Shown here: piece by piece, positions 1-11,511 of the stretch
Numbering within the stretch: position 1 is the stretch's first letter
Layout: every line of letters begins with the position of its first letter
Assembly: GCF_004123905.1 (NCBI RefSeq)
Contig: NZ_MZXW01000016.1
Span: 434,001-498,000, forward strand
DNA length: 64,000 nucleotides
DNA from: Bradyrhizobium betae
GTDB taxonomy: Bacteria > Pseudomonadota > Alphaproteobacteria > Rhizobiales > Xanthobacteraceae
Reading direction: 5' to 3'
Made by a program: the position numbers and the translations under genes
The notes under the pieces: generated by a model
The model's input: the letters and a program-made list of their open reading frames with translations, nothing else
The model's database searches: none
What the model was told of the DNA's origin: nothing

Positions 1-830
1 ATGTCGATTTTCTCGCCCTGCAGCTCGTTCACCACGGCCTGCACGCGCGAGCCCCGCATACCGACGCAGGCGCCGACCGGATCGACCGAGGAATCGCGGG
101 AAATCACGCCGATTTTCGCACGCGAGCCGGGATCGCGGGCCACCGCCTTGATCTCGACGATGCCGTCATAGATCTCGGGCACTTCCTGCGCGAACAGCTT
201 TGCCATGAACTGCGGATGGGTGCGGGAGAGGAAGATCTGGGGCCCGCGGGTCTCGCGGCGGACGTCGAAGATGTAGGCGCGGACGCGGTCGCCGTTGCGG
301 AATACTTCGCGCGGCAGCATTTCGTCGCGGCGGATGATGGCTTCACCACGGCCGAGATCGACGATCACGCTGCCATATTCGACGCGCTTGACGACGCCGT
401 TGACGATGTCGCCGATGCGGTCCTTGAATTCCTGATATTGCCGGTCGCGCTCGGCCTCGCGCACCTTCTGCACGATCACCTGCTTGGCCGACTGCGCGGC
501 GATGCGGCCGTATTCCAGCGGCGGCAGGGTGTCGGCGATGGTGTCGCCGACCTGGGCACCGGGATTGGCACGCTGCGCATCCACCAGCGAGATCTGGTTG
601 GAGTGATTTTCGACCGTCTCGACCACTAGCATGTGGCGCGACAGCCGCAGCTCGCCCTTCTTGGGGTCGATCTCGGCATGAACGTCAGTCTCGCTGCCGT
701 ACCGGGCCCGCGCCGCCTTGGCGATGGCGTCCTCCATCGCCGCGATGACGATGCCGCGGTCGATCGATTTCTCGCGTGCAACGGCGTCGGCGATCTGAAG
801 CAATTCGAGTCGATTGGCGCTGACTGCCAT
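1..830 (-). CDS. nusA: Transcription termination/antitermination factor NusA (3' end outside window)
   Basis: About 276 N-terminal residues are visible, starting MAVSANRLELLQIADAVA. They cover the RNA-polymerase-binding N-terminal domain, an S1 domain (GDIVNGVVKRVEYGSVIVDLG, residues about 135-200) and the start of the first KH domain (VGACVGMRGSRVQAVV). NusA binds RNA polymerase and modulates pausing, intrinsic termination and antitermination. The start codon lies 2 bp after the rimP stop, the usual rimP-nusA-infB operon order, so the two are probably co-transcribed and coupled. The gene runs off the left edge, so the rest of the KH region and any C-terminal repeats cannot be judged. Confidence 0.97.
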   Translation of the reverse strand, partial: MAVSANRLELLQIADAVAREKSIDRGIVIAAMEDAIAKAARARYGSETDVHAEIDPKKGELRLSRHMLVVETVENHSNQISLVDAQRANPGAQVGDTIADTLPPLEYGRIAAQSAKQVIVQKVREAERDRQYQEFKDRIGDIVNGVVKRVEYGSVIVDLGRGEAIIRRDEMLPREVFRNGDRVRAYIFDVRRETRGPQIFLSRTHPQFMAKLFAQEVPEIYDGIVEIKAVARDPGSRAKIGVISRDSSVDPVGACVGMRGSRVQAVVNELQGEKID

Positions 831-832
831 GG

Positions 833-1624
<792 letters not shown>

Positions 1625-1635
1625 TTAAGACGTCA

Positions 1636-3030
<1,395 letters not shown>

Positions 3031-3034
<4 letters not shown>

Positions 3035-3741
3035 AGCCGTCGAAACCGCAGATACGCCGCCTTGCGGCCTTCGCGCGTGGCTTTTCGGCCGTAGCGCGTC
3101 ATGGTGTAGCCGTCCCAAGGGAGCCGAAAATCATCGGCGCGCTCTGCAAGCCAGACAAAATCTACCGAGCGCGCCAGATGCATCAGCGTCCAGGCGCAGT
3201 AATCGTCGATGTCGCAGACGAAACGGAATTCGCCGCCGGGCTTGAGCACGCGCGCCATCGCCGCGATCGTCCGGTCTTGGACGAAACGCCGCTTCCAGTG
3301 CCGCCGCTTCGGCCAGGGATCCGGATGGATCAAGTCGATCCGCGACAGCGAGGCCTTCGGCAGCCAGGCCAGCAATTCGGCGGCATCGCCGGCGAACAGG
3401 CGGATGTTGGCGATGTTGGCGGCCTCGATCTGCGCGAGGATTTTTGCCATGCCGTTGACATAGGGCTCGCAGCCGATGAAGCCGGTCGTCGTGAAGTTCT
3501 GCGCTTCGGCCGCGAGATGCTCGCCGCCGCCAAAACCGATCTCGAGCCGCACGTCGTCTGCCGCGGGATCGAAGATCTCGTTGGCGCTCGCGGGTGCTTC
3601 ACCCTCGATGTCGAGCGAAAGATGCGGCAGCAGATGATCGACCAGCTCGGCCTGGTGCTGCCTGAGCTTGTGGCCCTTGCGGCGCCCGAAGAAGGCGCGC
3701 TCGCTGTCATCGCGATCGGGGTTAGACTTGCGCTCGCTCAT
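3031..3741 (-). CDS. trmB: tRNA (guanine-N7-)-methyltransferase TrmB
   Basis: TrmB makes m7G46 in tRNA variable loops using S-adenosylmethionine. The 236-residue protein has the class I methyltransferase SAM loop (LEIGFGGGEHL, about residue 68), then IGCEPYVNGMAKIL, and the family signature DLIHPDPWPKRRHWKRR, which contains the catalytic Asp and the basic tRNA-binding stretch. The start MSERKSNPDRDD is preceded directly by the M20 peptidase gene with a 4-bp overlap (3738-3741), so the two are likely co-translated. Confidence 0.97.
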
Positions 3742-4865
3742 CGCAGCGTCTGATACAGGCGATAGAGCAGCCGCGCGCGCGGTTCGAGCGACGAGACATA
3801 GAGCTGCTCATAATGGGTGTGCGCGCCCTTGCCGTCGACGCCGAGCCCGTCGAGAGTGCCGGTGTAGGGAGCGGTGAAATTACCGTCCGAGCCGCCGCCG
3901 GTATAGGTGTCGATCAGCTCGAAGCCGATCTCGCCAGCGAGAGTCTTGGCGTGCTCGTACAGCGAGGCGCCTGCATTGCCCTTCTCGTAAGGCGGGCGAT
4001 TGAGCCCGCCCGTGACCCTGACGGTGACGCCCTCGGTCTTTGATCTCAGGGCGAGGATCTTGCCGACGAATTCGTCCGCATCCGCGAAGCTCGGGACGCG
4101 CAGGTCGATTTCGCCATAGGCTTCTTCCGGCGTCACGTTGGGGCGTGTGCCGCCGCGCACCACACCGACATTGACGGTGACGCCGCGCGCCAGATCGTTC
4201 ATCGCTTCCAGTGCCATGATGACGTTGGCGAGCTCGCGAACGGCGCTGCGGCCATCTTCGGGCCGCGAGCCGGCATGCGCCGGCACGCCCTTGATGAACA
4301 CCTCGAAGCGTCCGACACCCTTGCGTCCGGTGACGATCTTGCCGCCGTCGCGCGCGGGCTCCGTCACCAGCACGTATTTGGCCTTGCGCCCTTCCTTCTC
4401 GATCAGCGCACGCGAGGTCGGACTGCCGATCTCCTCGTCGGAGGTGAACATGTGGGTGATGCCGAGCGGCGAACGATTGCCGTCGGCGCAGAGCGCGCGA
4501 AACGCGTGATGGGCGATATAGGCGCCGCCCTTCATGTCGTAGATGCCGGGACCGAACGCGCTGTCGCCTTCGACCTTGAACGGCAGGCGCTCGATGAAGC
4601 CCAGGGGGTGAACGGTATCGAGGTGGCTCAGCACCAGGATGCCCGGCTGCTCCTGGCCCCAGGTCGAGCGTGCCAGGAGATGATCGCCGCAGCCGTCGAC
4701 GCCGGCGATGCGCTCGAGCGTAACAGGCAGATCGCGATGCTGATCCGCGACCAGCGACACCAGCCTGTTGACCTGTTCAGGCGCCTCTGTCGGCGTCTCG
4801 ATCTCCACCCAGCGCCGGATGCCATCGAGAATAGTTTTGGTATCGAACCAATTGGCTTTGGTCAT
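3738..4865 (-). CDS. M20 family metallopeptidase (glutamate carboxypeptidase-like)
   Basis: This is a di-zinc M20 peptidase. Visible metal and catalytic motifs are SHLDTVHPLG, GIYDMKGG, TSDEEIGSP (catalytic Glu and a zinc ligand) and the C-terminal GGGSDGNF plus GKGAHTHYE. The dimerisation domain sits between about residues 170 and 285. The open frame extends ten codons upstream to 4895, but MTKANWFDTK at 4865 fits the family better. Similarity is closest to the carboxypeptidase G2/ArgE-like group; the substrate cannot be read from sequence. It occupies the place between trmB and the Xre regulator where I would expect metK in related genomes. Confidence 0.9.
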   Translation of the reverse strand: MTKANWFDTKTILDGIRRWVEIETPTEAPEQVNRLVSLVADQHRDLPVTLERIAGVDGCGDHLLARSTWGQEQPGILVLSHLDTVHPLGFIERLPFKVEGDSAFGPGIYDMKGGAYIAHHAFRALCADGNRSPLGITHMFTSDEEIGSPTSRALIEKEGRKAKYVLVTEPARDGGKIVTGRKGVGRFEVFIKGVPAHAGSRPEDGRSAVRELANVIMALEAMNDLARGVTVNVGVVRGGTRPNVTPEEAYGEIDLRVPSFADADEFVGKILALRSKTEGVTVRVTGGLNRPPYEKGNAGASLYEHAKTLAGEIGFELIDTYTGGGSDGNFTAPYTGTLDGLGVDGKGAHTHYEQLYVSSLEPRARLLYRLYQTLR

Positions 4866-4980
4866 GAGCGCATCTGTGCCTTTGAATCGCATCATCTGAG
4901 TGGACGCGCATCAAGGCGCGGCCGCAAATGACGACATAGGCCAGATTTCACGCACTCTCAAATCGGATTGAGGTGGCGCG

Positions 4981-5394
4981 TCAGCGCTTGTCGGGACCTT
5001 CGCGGGCCGCAATCTGCTCGACGAGATCGACGATCGAGCGGCGCATCTTCGAATCAGTGATACGCGTGAACGCCTTGGTCAAAGCGAGACCTTCGGAGGT
5101 CGCGAGGAAGTCCGAGACGTAGGAGGGCGAAGCGCCTTCTGCAAAGCCGTCCGGTCCGGCCACGCCGCTGGGGCCGCCCTCGAACAGGAACGACACCGGC
5201 ACCTGCAGGATCTCGGCGATCTGCTGGATGCGGCTCGCACCGACGCGGTTGGTGCCCTTCTCGTACTTCTGAACCTGCTGGAAAGTCAGGCCCAAAGCTT
5301 CACCGAGCTTCTCCTGACTCATGCCCAACATGATGCGGCGCATGCGCACGCGGCTGCCGACATATTTGTCAACAGGGTTGGGCGCTTTCGACAT
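4981..5394 (-). CDS. Xre-family helix-turn-helix transcriptional regulator
   Basis: This is a small DNA-binding protein (137 residues from MSKAPNPVDKYVG). The Cro/CI-type HTH occupies about residues 10-65 (RRIMLGMSQEKLGEALGL then FQQVQKYEKGTNRVGASRI), followed by a C-terminal helical part. An upstream frame adds 11 codons, but the ATG at 5394 has a GAGG ribosome-binding site. The gene is conserved next to lnt in rhizobia. A promoter with an overlapping palindrome lies upstream at 5534-5579, which suggests autoregulation. Its targets are unknown. Confidence 0.92.
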   Translation of the reverse strand: MSKAPNPVDKYVGSRVRMRRIMLGMSQEKLGEALGLTFQQVQKYEKGTNRVGASRIQQIAEILQVPVSFLFEGGPSGVAGPDGFAEGASPSYVSDFLATSEGLALTKAFTRITDSKMRRSIVDLVEQIAAREGPDKR

Positions 5395-5533
5395 TTCCTC
5401 AGCCTCCAAACACCACCTCCAGCGCAATCGACCGGAATGCCTCAGGTGCCAGCAACATAAAAAATCAAACCATGTTATTGGGAAACATTGCGGAGAAATT
5501 TAGCAACGCCCACTGTCTTTCGCAGCGGGTGCA

Positions 5534-5579
5534 GAATGAGGAACCCGCGTGCAGTCTGTCAACCGTGGGACTACGGTTG
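5534..5579 (-). promoter_or_regulatory. Promoter with overlapping palindrome upstream of the Xre regulator
   Basis: The minus strand carries -35 TTGACA (5557-5562), a 17-bp spacer and -10 TCATTC (5534-5539). Overlapping the -35 is a perfect inverted repeat CAACCGT-N6-ACGGTTG (5560-5579). A two-fold element over the -35 box, just ahead of an HTH gene, is the expected layout of an autoregulatory operator; this is an inference. The -10 is weak. Confidence 0.55.
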
Positions 5580-5616
5580 TCAAAGGATTCCGGCCGCGTC
5601 CGTGGCGACGGCGTGA

Positions 5617-7230
5617 TCAGGGGTGCCGTTTGGCAACACGTCGGCGGACCGCGAGAATCACGGCCAGCGCGACCAGCATGGCTGCCGGCACGTCGCCGAC
5701 CCTCGCATAGATGGTCGGCGGGATCGCGGCAGGCAGATTTGCATCCAAAATGCCTTCGGTCCCGAGACCGAGGCTGGCGATTGTTCGTCCCACCGGATCG
5801 ATCACAGCGGAGATGCCGGTATTGGCGGAGCGGACCAGCGGCAATCCCAGCTCGATCGCGCGCATCCGCGACTGCTCCAGATGCTGATAGGGGCCGGTCG
5901 AGATGCCGAACCAGCCGTCATTGGTGAGGTTCACGATCCAGCCGGGACGCTCGTTGCGTCCGGCAACCTCGCCGGGAAAGATTGCTTCGTAGCAGATCAG
6001 TGGGAGTGCGCTTGGTGCGCCGGGCACCGCAAGTGCGTGCCGCACAGTTCCGGGAATGAAGCCGCCGCGCATGCGCGTCAGCTGTTCGAAGCCGAGCTTC
6101 TCCATCAGGTCCTGGTAGGGCAGGAATTCGCCGAACGGCACCAAGTGCAGCTTGTCGTACACAGCGAGCACGCTGGCGTCGTGATCGATCACATAGATCG
6201 AATTATAGGCACGCGTGACCGGCGTACCCCGCGGCAGATCGGGCGCGCGGACCGAACCCGTGATCAGCACCGTGCCTTTCGGCAGCAGCTCGGCGATTTG
6301 TGCCATCGCATCGGCTTCGCGGGTCAGGAAGAACGGAAAGGCGGATTCCGGCCAGATCAAGATGGTGGCATCGCGCACGCCGGTCGATTGCGGCCCGGAG
6401 GCGCGATCCGACAGCGCCAGATATTTCTTCATCACCTCCGCCTTGGCGGCGTAGTTGAATTTCGCGTCCTGCTGGAGATCCGGTTGCATCAGGCGCAGCT
6501 TGGTGCCCGCGACCATCGTGGTCGGATGCAGCGACAGGCGGATCGCGCCGAAGATGCTCATGACAATCAGAAGCGCGACTGCCGCGGCCGGCGCGCGCCA
6601 CGCCGGGCGGCGATCAGGCGTGCGGTCGATCAGCGACGCCGGGCTCGCAAAGATCGCGATGCTGAGGAACGTCATGCCCCACAGGCCGATCAGCGACGCG
6701 GTCTGCGCCAGTGGCAGCGGCTCGGACAGCGCATAGCCGAACGCGTTCCAGGGAAAGCCGGTCAGCACGTGACCGCGCAGCCATTCGGCGATAGTGAGGC
6801 TTGCGGCAAGCGCGAGGATGCGCGTGGCATCCTTGGTCCAGAGCAGGCGGGCCAGCGCAAAGCCGATCGCGGTGAAGATCGAGAGATAGGCCGGCAGGCC
6901 CAGCACGGCGAACGGCGTCAGCCAGGCGAAGATGTCGGCGTCGACGAAGAAGGCCTTGCCGATCCAGTAGAGGCCCGGCACGAAATAGCCGAGCCCGAAC
7001 CAGTAGCCCGTCAGCGCCGCGGCGGGGACGCCGCCATAGCGTCCAGCGCCAGCGCCGTCGATCAGCCAGACCATCACGGGCAGGGTGAGGAACAGCACCG
7101 GGAAGACATTGAACGGCGCCAGCGCCAGCACCGACAGCGCGCCGCACCCCATCGCAAGGAGCGCGCGCTTCCATCCCCAGGTCAGGATGATGGCAAGCGC
7201 AATCAGCCGAAATCGCTGGAATGCGCTCAC
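5617..7230 (-). CDS. lnt: Apolipoprotein N-acyltransferase
   Basis: Lnt attaches the third acyl chain to lipoproteins in the inner membrane, the last step of lipoprotein maturation. The 537-residue protein has N-terminal membrane segments (about residues 20-235), a periplasmic nitrilase domain and a C-terminal membrane helix. The nitrilase catalytic triad is visible: Glu in WPESAFPFF, Lys in YDKLHLVPFGEF and Cys in PLICYEAIFPGE. Its start overlaps the stop of the upstream CorC-type gene by 4 bp, so it belongs to the corC-lnt operon. Confidence 0.97.
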   Translation of the reverse strand: MSAFQRFRLIALAIILTWGWKRALLAMGCGALSVLALAPFNVFPVLFLTLPVMVWLIDGAGAGRYGGVPAAALTGYWFGLGYFVPGLYWIGKAFFVDADIFAWLTPFAVLGLPAYLSIFTAIGFALARLLWTKDATRILALAASLTIAEWLRGHVLTGFPWNAFGYALSEPLPLAQTASLIGLWGMTFLSIAIFASPASLIDRTPDRRPAWRAPAAAVALLIVMSIFGAIRLSLHPTTMVAGTKLRLMQPDLQQDAKFNYAAKAEVMKKYLALSDRASGPQSTGVRDATILIWPESAFPFFLTREADAMAQIAELLPKGTVLITGSVRAPDLPRGTPVTRAYNSIYVIDHDASVLAVYDKLHLVPFGEFLPYQDLMEKLGFEQLTRMRGGFIPGTVRHALAVPGAPSALPLICYEAIFPGEVAGRNERPGWIVNLTNDGWFGISTGPYQHLEQSRMRAIELGLPLVRSANTGISAVIDPVGRTIASLGLGTEGILDANLPAAIPPTIYARVGDVPAAMLVALAVILAVRRRVAKRHP

Positions 7231-8345
7231 CGCGGGCCGGTCCCGTCGCTTGGCGGCGGCGTTGGCGTGTCGCTGGACGGCGGCTGACCGCTTTCCGGCG
7301 TGGTCTCGCGGCGGCGGCTCTCGCGCTGGGTGCGTGGTGCGGGGCGTTCCTTCCGCGTCGAGATCCGCAGCCGCTTGACGCGGCGCGGATCGGCATCGAG
7401 CACCTCGACCTCGTAATGGCCGGGGCCCGAGATCACCTCGCCGCGCACCGGCAGGCGTCCGACGAAGCTGACGAGATAACCGCCCAGCGTCTCCACTTCC
7501 TCGCCGGCTTCACCGGTGACGAAATCCGTACCGATCACTGTGCGGACGTCATCGAGGCTGGCGCGAGCATCGGCGATGAAGGCGTTGTCGGGCAGGCGGA
7601 CGATCGAGGGCGGCTCGTCGCTGTCATGCTCGTCGTCGATCTCGCCGACGATCTGCTCGACGATGTCCTCCAGCGAAACCAGCCCGTCGCTGCCGCCATA
7701 TTCGTCGACAACGAGCGCGAGATGAATGCGTGTGGCCTGCATCTGCGCCAAAAGGTCGATCGCCCGCATCGACGGCGGCACGTAGAGCAGCTTGCGGATG
7801 ATGCGCGCATCCCCGAGCGGCAGCGCGAGATCGACGGTGCGCAGATCAAGCCCGGCCGGGAGCGGCTTCTTGCGCTTGGTCTTGGTTGCGTCCGACACGC
7901 GCGCACGCGCGGTCATGAAGGCGAGCAGATCGCGGATGTGGACGATGCCGACGGGGTCGTCGAGCGTCTCGTTGTAGACCACCAGCCGCGAATGGCCGGC
8001 GCTCTCGAAACGGTCCATCAATTCGCCGAGCGGGATGTCGCGCCTCACCGCGATGATGTCGGCGCGATGCACCATGACGTCGGCGATGCGGCGCTCGTGC
8101 AGGCCGAGGATGTTGCGCAGCATGGTGCGCTCGACGGTCGAGAAGCCGGTGTCATCCGGCGTCGTGGCGTCGAGCACGACCTGGAGGTCGTCGCGCACCG
8201 AGCCTGCCTTCCAGCCGAACAGCGTGCGGATGGCGCGCAGCAGCCAGCCATCCGCAGTCGGTCGCACGACTTCGCTCGGCGTCACCACGGCTGGCAGATT
8301 CGGGGTGTTGCGTGGATTGTCGTGGATCGGTTCGGAATCCGGCAT
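7227..8345 (-). CDS. CorC/HlyC-family CBS-domain protein (hemolysin family)
   Basis: The 372-residue protein from MPDSEPIHDN contains a tandem CBS pair (about residues 105-235; DVMVHRADIIAV, GHSRLVVYNETLDDPVGIVH, HLALVVDEYGGSDGLVSLED) and a C-terminal transporter-associated CorC/HlyC domain (about 255-335). It lacks the N-terminal DUF21 membrane domain, as in E. coli CorC. The family is linked to magnesium/cobalt efflux and is often called hemolysin C, though the activity is uncertain. It lies between ybeY and lnt, an order conserved in many proteobacteria. A nine-codon longer frame exists but would start inside ybeY. Confidence 0.92.
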   Translation of the reverse strand: MPDSEPIHDNPRNTPNLPAVVTPSEVVRPTADGWLLRAIRTLFGWKAGSVRDDLQVVLDATTPDDTGFSTVERTMLRNILGLHERRIADVMVHRADIIAVRRDIPLGELMDRFESAGHSRLVVYNETLDDPVGIVHIRDLLAFMTARARVSDATKTKRKKPLPAGLDLRTVDLALPLGDARIIRKLLYVPPSMRAIDLLAQMQATRIHLALVVDEYGGSDGLVSLEDIVEQIVGEIDDEHDSDEPPSIVRLPDNAFIADARASLDDVRTVIGTDFVTGEAGEEVETLGGYLVSFVGRLPVRGEVISGPGHYEVEVLDADPRRVKRLRISTRKERPAPRTQRESRRRETTPESGQPPSSDTPTPPPSDGTGPR

Positions 8346-8346
8346 C

Positions 8347-8856
8347 TCAGTGCGTCCCTGCGCGATCAGCATAGGGGTCGGGGATGCCGAGATGAGCCAG
8401 AATCTGCGTTTCCAGTGCTTCCATCTCCTCGGCGTCGCCGTCGTTCTCGTGGTCGTAGCCGACCAGATGCAGGAAACCGTGCACGGCGAGATGGCTCAAA
8501 TGATGTTCGAACGGCTTGTGTTCCTCGTCCGCCTCGCGCCGCATGGTCTCGTAGGCGATCGCGATATCGCCGAGCATGCGCGGCGCATCGCCCGGCTTCC
8601 ACTCGCCCTCCGGCTGGAGCGCGGGAAACGACAGCACGTTGGTCGGCTTGTCGATGCCGCGCCAGTTGCTGTTGAGCGTGCGGATACCCGCATCATCAGT
8701 CAGCATCACCGCCACTTCGGCGTCCGCGACGTCCTCGTCGACACTCTCGGCGGCGGCCGCGACCGCGCGCTGGATTACGGCTTCGGAATCAGGTTCGCGC
8801 TGCCAGCAATCGGCAACGATGAGGACCTCGGTCATGGGAAGGTTGGGATGTGACAT
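8347..8856 (-). CDS. ybeY: Endoribonuclease YbeY (rRNA maturation factor)
   Basis: YbeY is a single-strand-specific endoribonuclease involved in 16S rRNA 3' processing and ribosome quality control. The zinc-binding signature HGFLHLVGYDH is at about residues 125-135, and the RGIDKPTNVLSFP motif is present. Length (169) is normal. An alternative start is the Met at residue 8. It sits in the phoH-ybeY-corC-lnt series, with 62 bp to the phoH stop upstream and 1 bp to the CorC-type start downstream. Confidence 0.96.
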   Translation of the reverse strand: MSHPNLPMTEVLIVADCWQREPDSEAVIQRAVAAAAESVDEDVADAEVAVMLTDDAGIRTLNSNWRGIDKPTNVLSFPALQPEGEWKPGDAPRMLGDIAIAYETMRREADEEHKPFEHHLSHLAVHGFLHLVGYDHENDGDAEEMEALETQILAHLGIPDPYADRAGTH

Positions 8857-8918
8857 TGTCTTTGTTCGGAACGAGGGGGCGACATGTCCGCGCCCCCCAT
8901 GGTCCGGCTGTTGTCTCG

Positions 8919-9989
8919 TCAGGATTTACCGGCGGCCGGCCGTTGCGGCTGCCCTTCATAGGCAGAGACGATTCGTGCCACCAGTTCGTGGCGGATCACG
9001 TCCTCGGCTTTGAAATGAACTTGCGCAATGCCTTCGACGCCGCTGAGCAGGCGCGTCGCTTCAGCCAGGCCCGAAGTCTGGCCGTTCGGCAGGTCGATCT
9101 GCGAGGGATCGCCGGTCACGATCATGCGGCTGTTCTCGCCCAAACGTGTCAGGAACATCTTCATCTGCATCGACGTGGTGTTCTGCGCCTCGTCCAGGAT
9201 GATGGCGGCGTTGGTCAGCGTGCGGCCGCGCATGAAAGCGAGCGGCGCGATCTCGATCTCGCCGGTCTGCAGCGCGCGCTCAACGATGCGCGCATCCATG
9301 AGATCATAGAGCGCGTCGTAGATCGGGCGCAGATACGGATCGACCTTCTCGCGGAGATCGCCGGGCAGGAAGCCGAGCCGCTCGCCGGCTTCCACCGCCG
9401 GACGCGACAGGATGATCTTGTCGACCTCCTTGCGCTCGAACAGTTGCGCGGCATGCGCGACCGCGAGCCAGGTCTTGCCGGTGCCGGCCGGGCCGACGCC
9501 GAACACCAGCTCGTGGCGCTTCAGTGCACGGATGTAGGAGTCCTGCGCGGCGGTCCGCGCACGCACTGGGCGCTTGCGCAAATTGATGCTGTCGAAGTTT
9601 GACTTGCCCGACTTCGCGTCGAATTCGAACAGCGAGCCCTGCGCGATCACGGCGCGGATCGCACCTTCGACCTCGCCCTGGTCGAGATCCTGCCCCTTCA
9701 CGGCTTGCGCGTAGAGCGTCTCCAGCACGCGGCGGGCGGCGTCGCAGCCGTCGCGCGAGCCGCCGATGGTGATGTGGTTGCCCTTGGAATCGACCACGAC
9801 GCCGAGCCGCCGCTCGATCTGCGCCAGATGCTGGCCGTAGGGGCCGACCAATGCGGATGCGGCGCGGTTGTCGTCGAAGTCGATGACGACCTGGGTCTCG
9901 GGCGGAACTTGCATGTCGCGGTCAAATTTGCGGCTGGGAGCGATAGAAGACGAATCCGATGCGCTTTTGGGCAAGGGTTCAGGCTCCAC
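8919..9989 (-). CDS. phoH: PhoH family ATPase
   Basis: The 356-residue protein has an N-terminal KH-like region ([19 protein letters not shown]) and a P-loop ATPase core with Walker [12 protein letters not shown] (about residue 165) and Walker [10 protein letters not shown]. The [17 protein letters not shown] and [13 protein letters not shown] motifs are typical of PhoH. It is thought to act in RNA metabolism together with YbeY, although its exact role is not settled. Its first 11 bp overlap the end of miaB, so coupled expression is likely. Confidence 0.95.
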   Translation of the reverse strand: MEPEPLPKSASDSSSIAPSRKFDRDMQVPPETQVVIDFDDNRAASALVGPYGQHLAQIERRLGVVVDSKGNHITIGGSRDGCDAARRVLETLYAQAVKGQDLDQGEVEGAIRAVIAQGSLFEFDAKSGKSNFDSINLRKRPVRARTAAQDSYIRALKRHELVFGVGPAGTGKTWLAVAHAAQLFERKEVDKIILSRPAVEAGERLGFLPGDLREKVDPYLRPIYDALYDLMDARIVERALQTGEIEIAPLAFMRGRTLTNAAIILDEAQNTTSMQMKMFLTRLGENSRMIVTGDPSQIDLPNGQTSGLAEATRLLSGVEGIAQVHFKAEDVIRHELVARIVSAYEGQPQRPAAGKS

Positions 9990-11403
9990 TGGCTTGCGAT
10001 AAAGCGGGTTCGTGCGCGTTGCGCGGCGTCACGAGCTCGCCGAGGAAGCTGTAGCGCTCGAGGCTGTCGATGCGCACGGGCAGGATTTGTCCGATGATGT
10101 CGGGCGAGGCCATCACATGGGCGGGCTGGAGGAACGCGGTGCGGCCGACGATCTGGCCGTCCTTGCGCGCCGGACGTTCGAACAGCACGTCGACCGTTGA
10201 GCCAATCGCAGCCTTGTTGAAGGCCGATTGCTGGCTGTCGATCAATTCCTGGAGCCGCTCCAATCGCTGGTCCATCTCGGCGGGGGACACCGTCTCCTGC
10301 ATGTCCGCGGCCGGCGTTCCCGGCCGGGCGGAGTATTTGAACGAATACGCAGCAGCGTAGCCGATTTGCGTGACAAGCGCGAGAGTGGCGAGAAAATCTT
10401 GCTCGCTTTCGCCCGGGAAGCCCACGATAAAATCTGATGAAAAAGCAATGTCTTGGCGTGCGGACCGGAAACGGTCGATGACTCCTCGATAATCATCGGC
10501 GGTATGTTTCCGGTTCATGGCGGCCAGAATCCGGTCCGAACCCGACTGCACCGGCAGATGCACGAAGGGCATCAGCTCGTCGAGATCGCGATGGGCTGCA
10601 ATCAAACTGTCATCGACGTCGCGGGGATGGCTGGTCGAATAGCGCAGCCGTGCGATGCCGGGAATTTTCGCCAGATGCTCGAGCAGCCTGCCGAGCGGCC
10701 AGGCTTTTCCGTCCGGTCCCTCGCCATGATAGGCGTTGACGTTCTGCCCGATCAGCGTGAGCTCGCGCACGCCGTTGTCGGCCAGCCGCTTCACGTCGTC
10801 GACGATCTTGGCCACGGGACGCGAGACTTCCGAGCCCCGCGTGTAGGGCACGACGCAGAAGGTGCAGAATTTGTCGCAGCCTTCCTGCACCGTGACGAAA
10901 GCGGAAATGCCGCGCGCGCGGATCGCGTCGGGTTTTGGCTGGGCCAGGAAGCCGAACTTGTCCGCGGCGGGAAACTCGGTCTCGATCGCGCGGCCTTCGT
11001 CGCGCGCTCGCTTCAAAAGCTCTGGAAGGTGATGATAGCTCTGCGGGCCGACCACGACGTCGACGGCAGGCGCGCGGCGTGTGATCTCCCCACCTTCGGC
11101 CTGCGCCACGCAGCCGGCGACCGCGATCTGCATCGCGCGGCCGTTGCGCGCGGCCTCGTCCTTGGCGACGCGCAGGCGGCCGAGCTCGGAATAGACCTTT
11201 TCCGAGGCCTTCTCGCGGATATGGCAGGTGTTGAGGATGACAAGGTCGGCGTCCTCGGCGCTGGCCGTCTCCACGAATCCTTCCGGAGCCAGCGTGTCCA
11301 CCATGCGCTGGGCATCGTAGACGTTCATCTGGCAGCCATATGATTTGATGTGCAGCTTGCGCGGCGGCGTCATGGAACCCGGAATTGAGGTGGAGGACGG
11401 CAC
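9979..11403 (-). CDS. miaB: tRNA-2-methylthio-N6-dimethylallyladenosine synthase MiaB
   Basis: MiaB is a radical-SAM methylthiotransferase that modifies i6A37 in tRNAs reading UNN codons. Three cluster-binding cysteines of the N-terminal domain are seen ([29 protein letters not shown]), then the radical-SAM motif [11 protein letters not shown], and a C-terminal TRAM domain (about residues 390-455). The open frame has 474 residues; [13 protein letters not shown] at 11373 is a likely alternative start. It begins the miaB-phoH-ybeY-corC-lnt series. Confidence 0.97.
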   Translation of the reverse strand: MPSSTSIPGSMTPPRKLHIKSYGCQMNVYDAQRMVDTLAPEGFVETASAEDADLVILNTCHIREKASEKVYSELGRLRVAKDEAARNGRAMQIAVAGCVAQAEGGEITRRAPAVDVVVGPQSYHHLPELLKRARDEGRAIETEFPAADKFGFLAQPKPDAIRARGISAFVTVQEGCDKFCTFCVVPYTRGSEVSRPVAKIVDDVKRLADNGVRELTLIGQNVNAYHGEGPDGKAWPLGRLLEHLAKIPGIARLRYSTSHPRDVDDSLIAAHRDLDELMPFVHLPVQSGSDRILAAMNRKHTADDYRGVIDRFRSARQDIAFSSDFIVGFPGESEQDFLATLALVTQIGYAAAYSFKYSARPGTPAADMQETVSPAEMDQRLERLQELIDSQQSAFNKAAIGSTVDVLFERPARKDGQIVGRTAFLQPAHVMASPDIIGQILPVRIDSLERYSFLGELVTPRNAHEPALSQASGA

Positions 11404-11511
11404 TCAAATATAGGCTGGAGAGCCGAAAATCCAGCGAAGGGACGCTTTTAAGCGGTCATTCCCAGACACGCGCCAGCGTGAAGTGCGGAATCCGGAGGTT
11501 TTGGCCCCAAA

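Noticed and set aside
5623..7287. 554-residue open frame opposite lnt
   Set aside because: Antisense shadow; Arg/Gln/His-rich with no motif, whereas lnt has its full catalytic triad.
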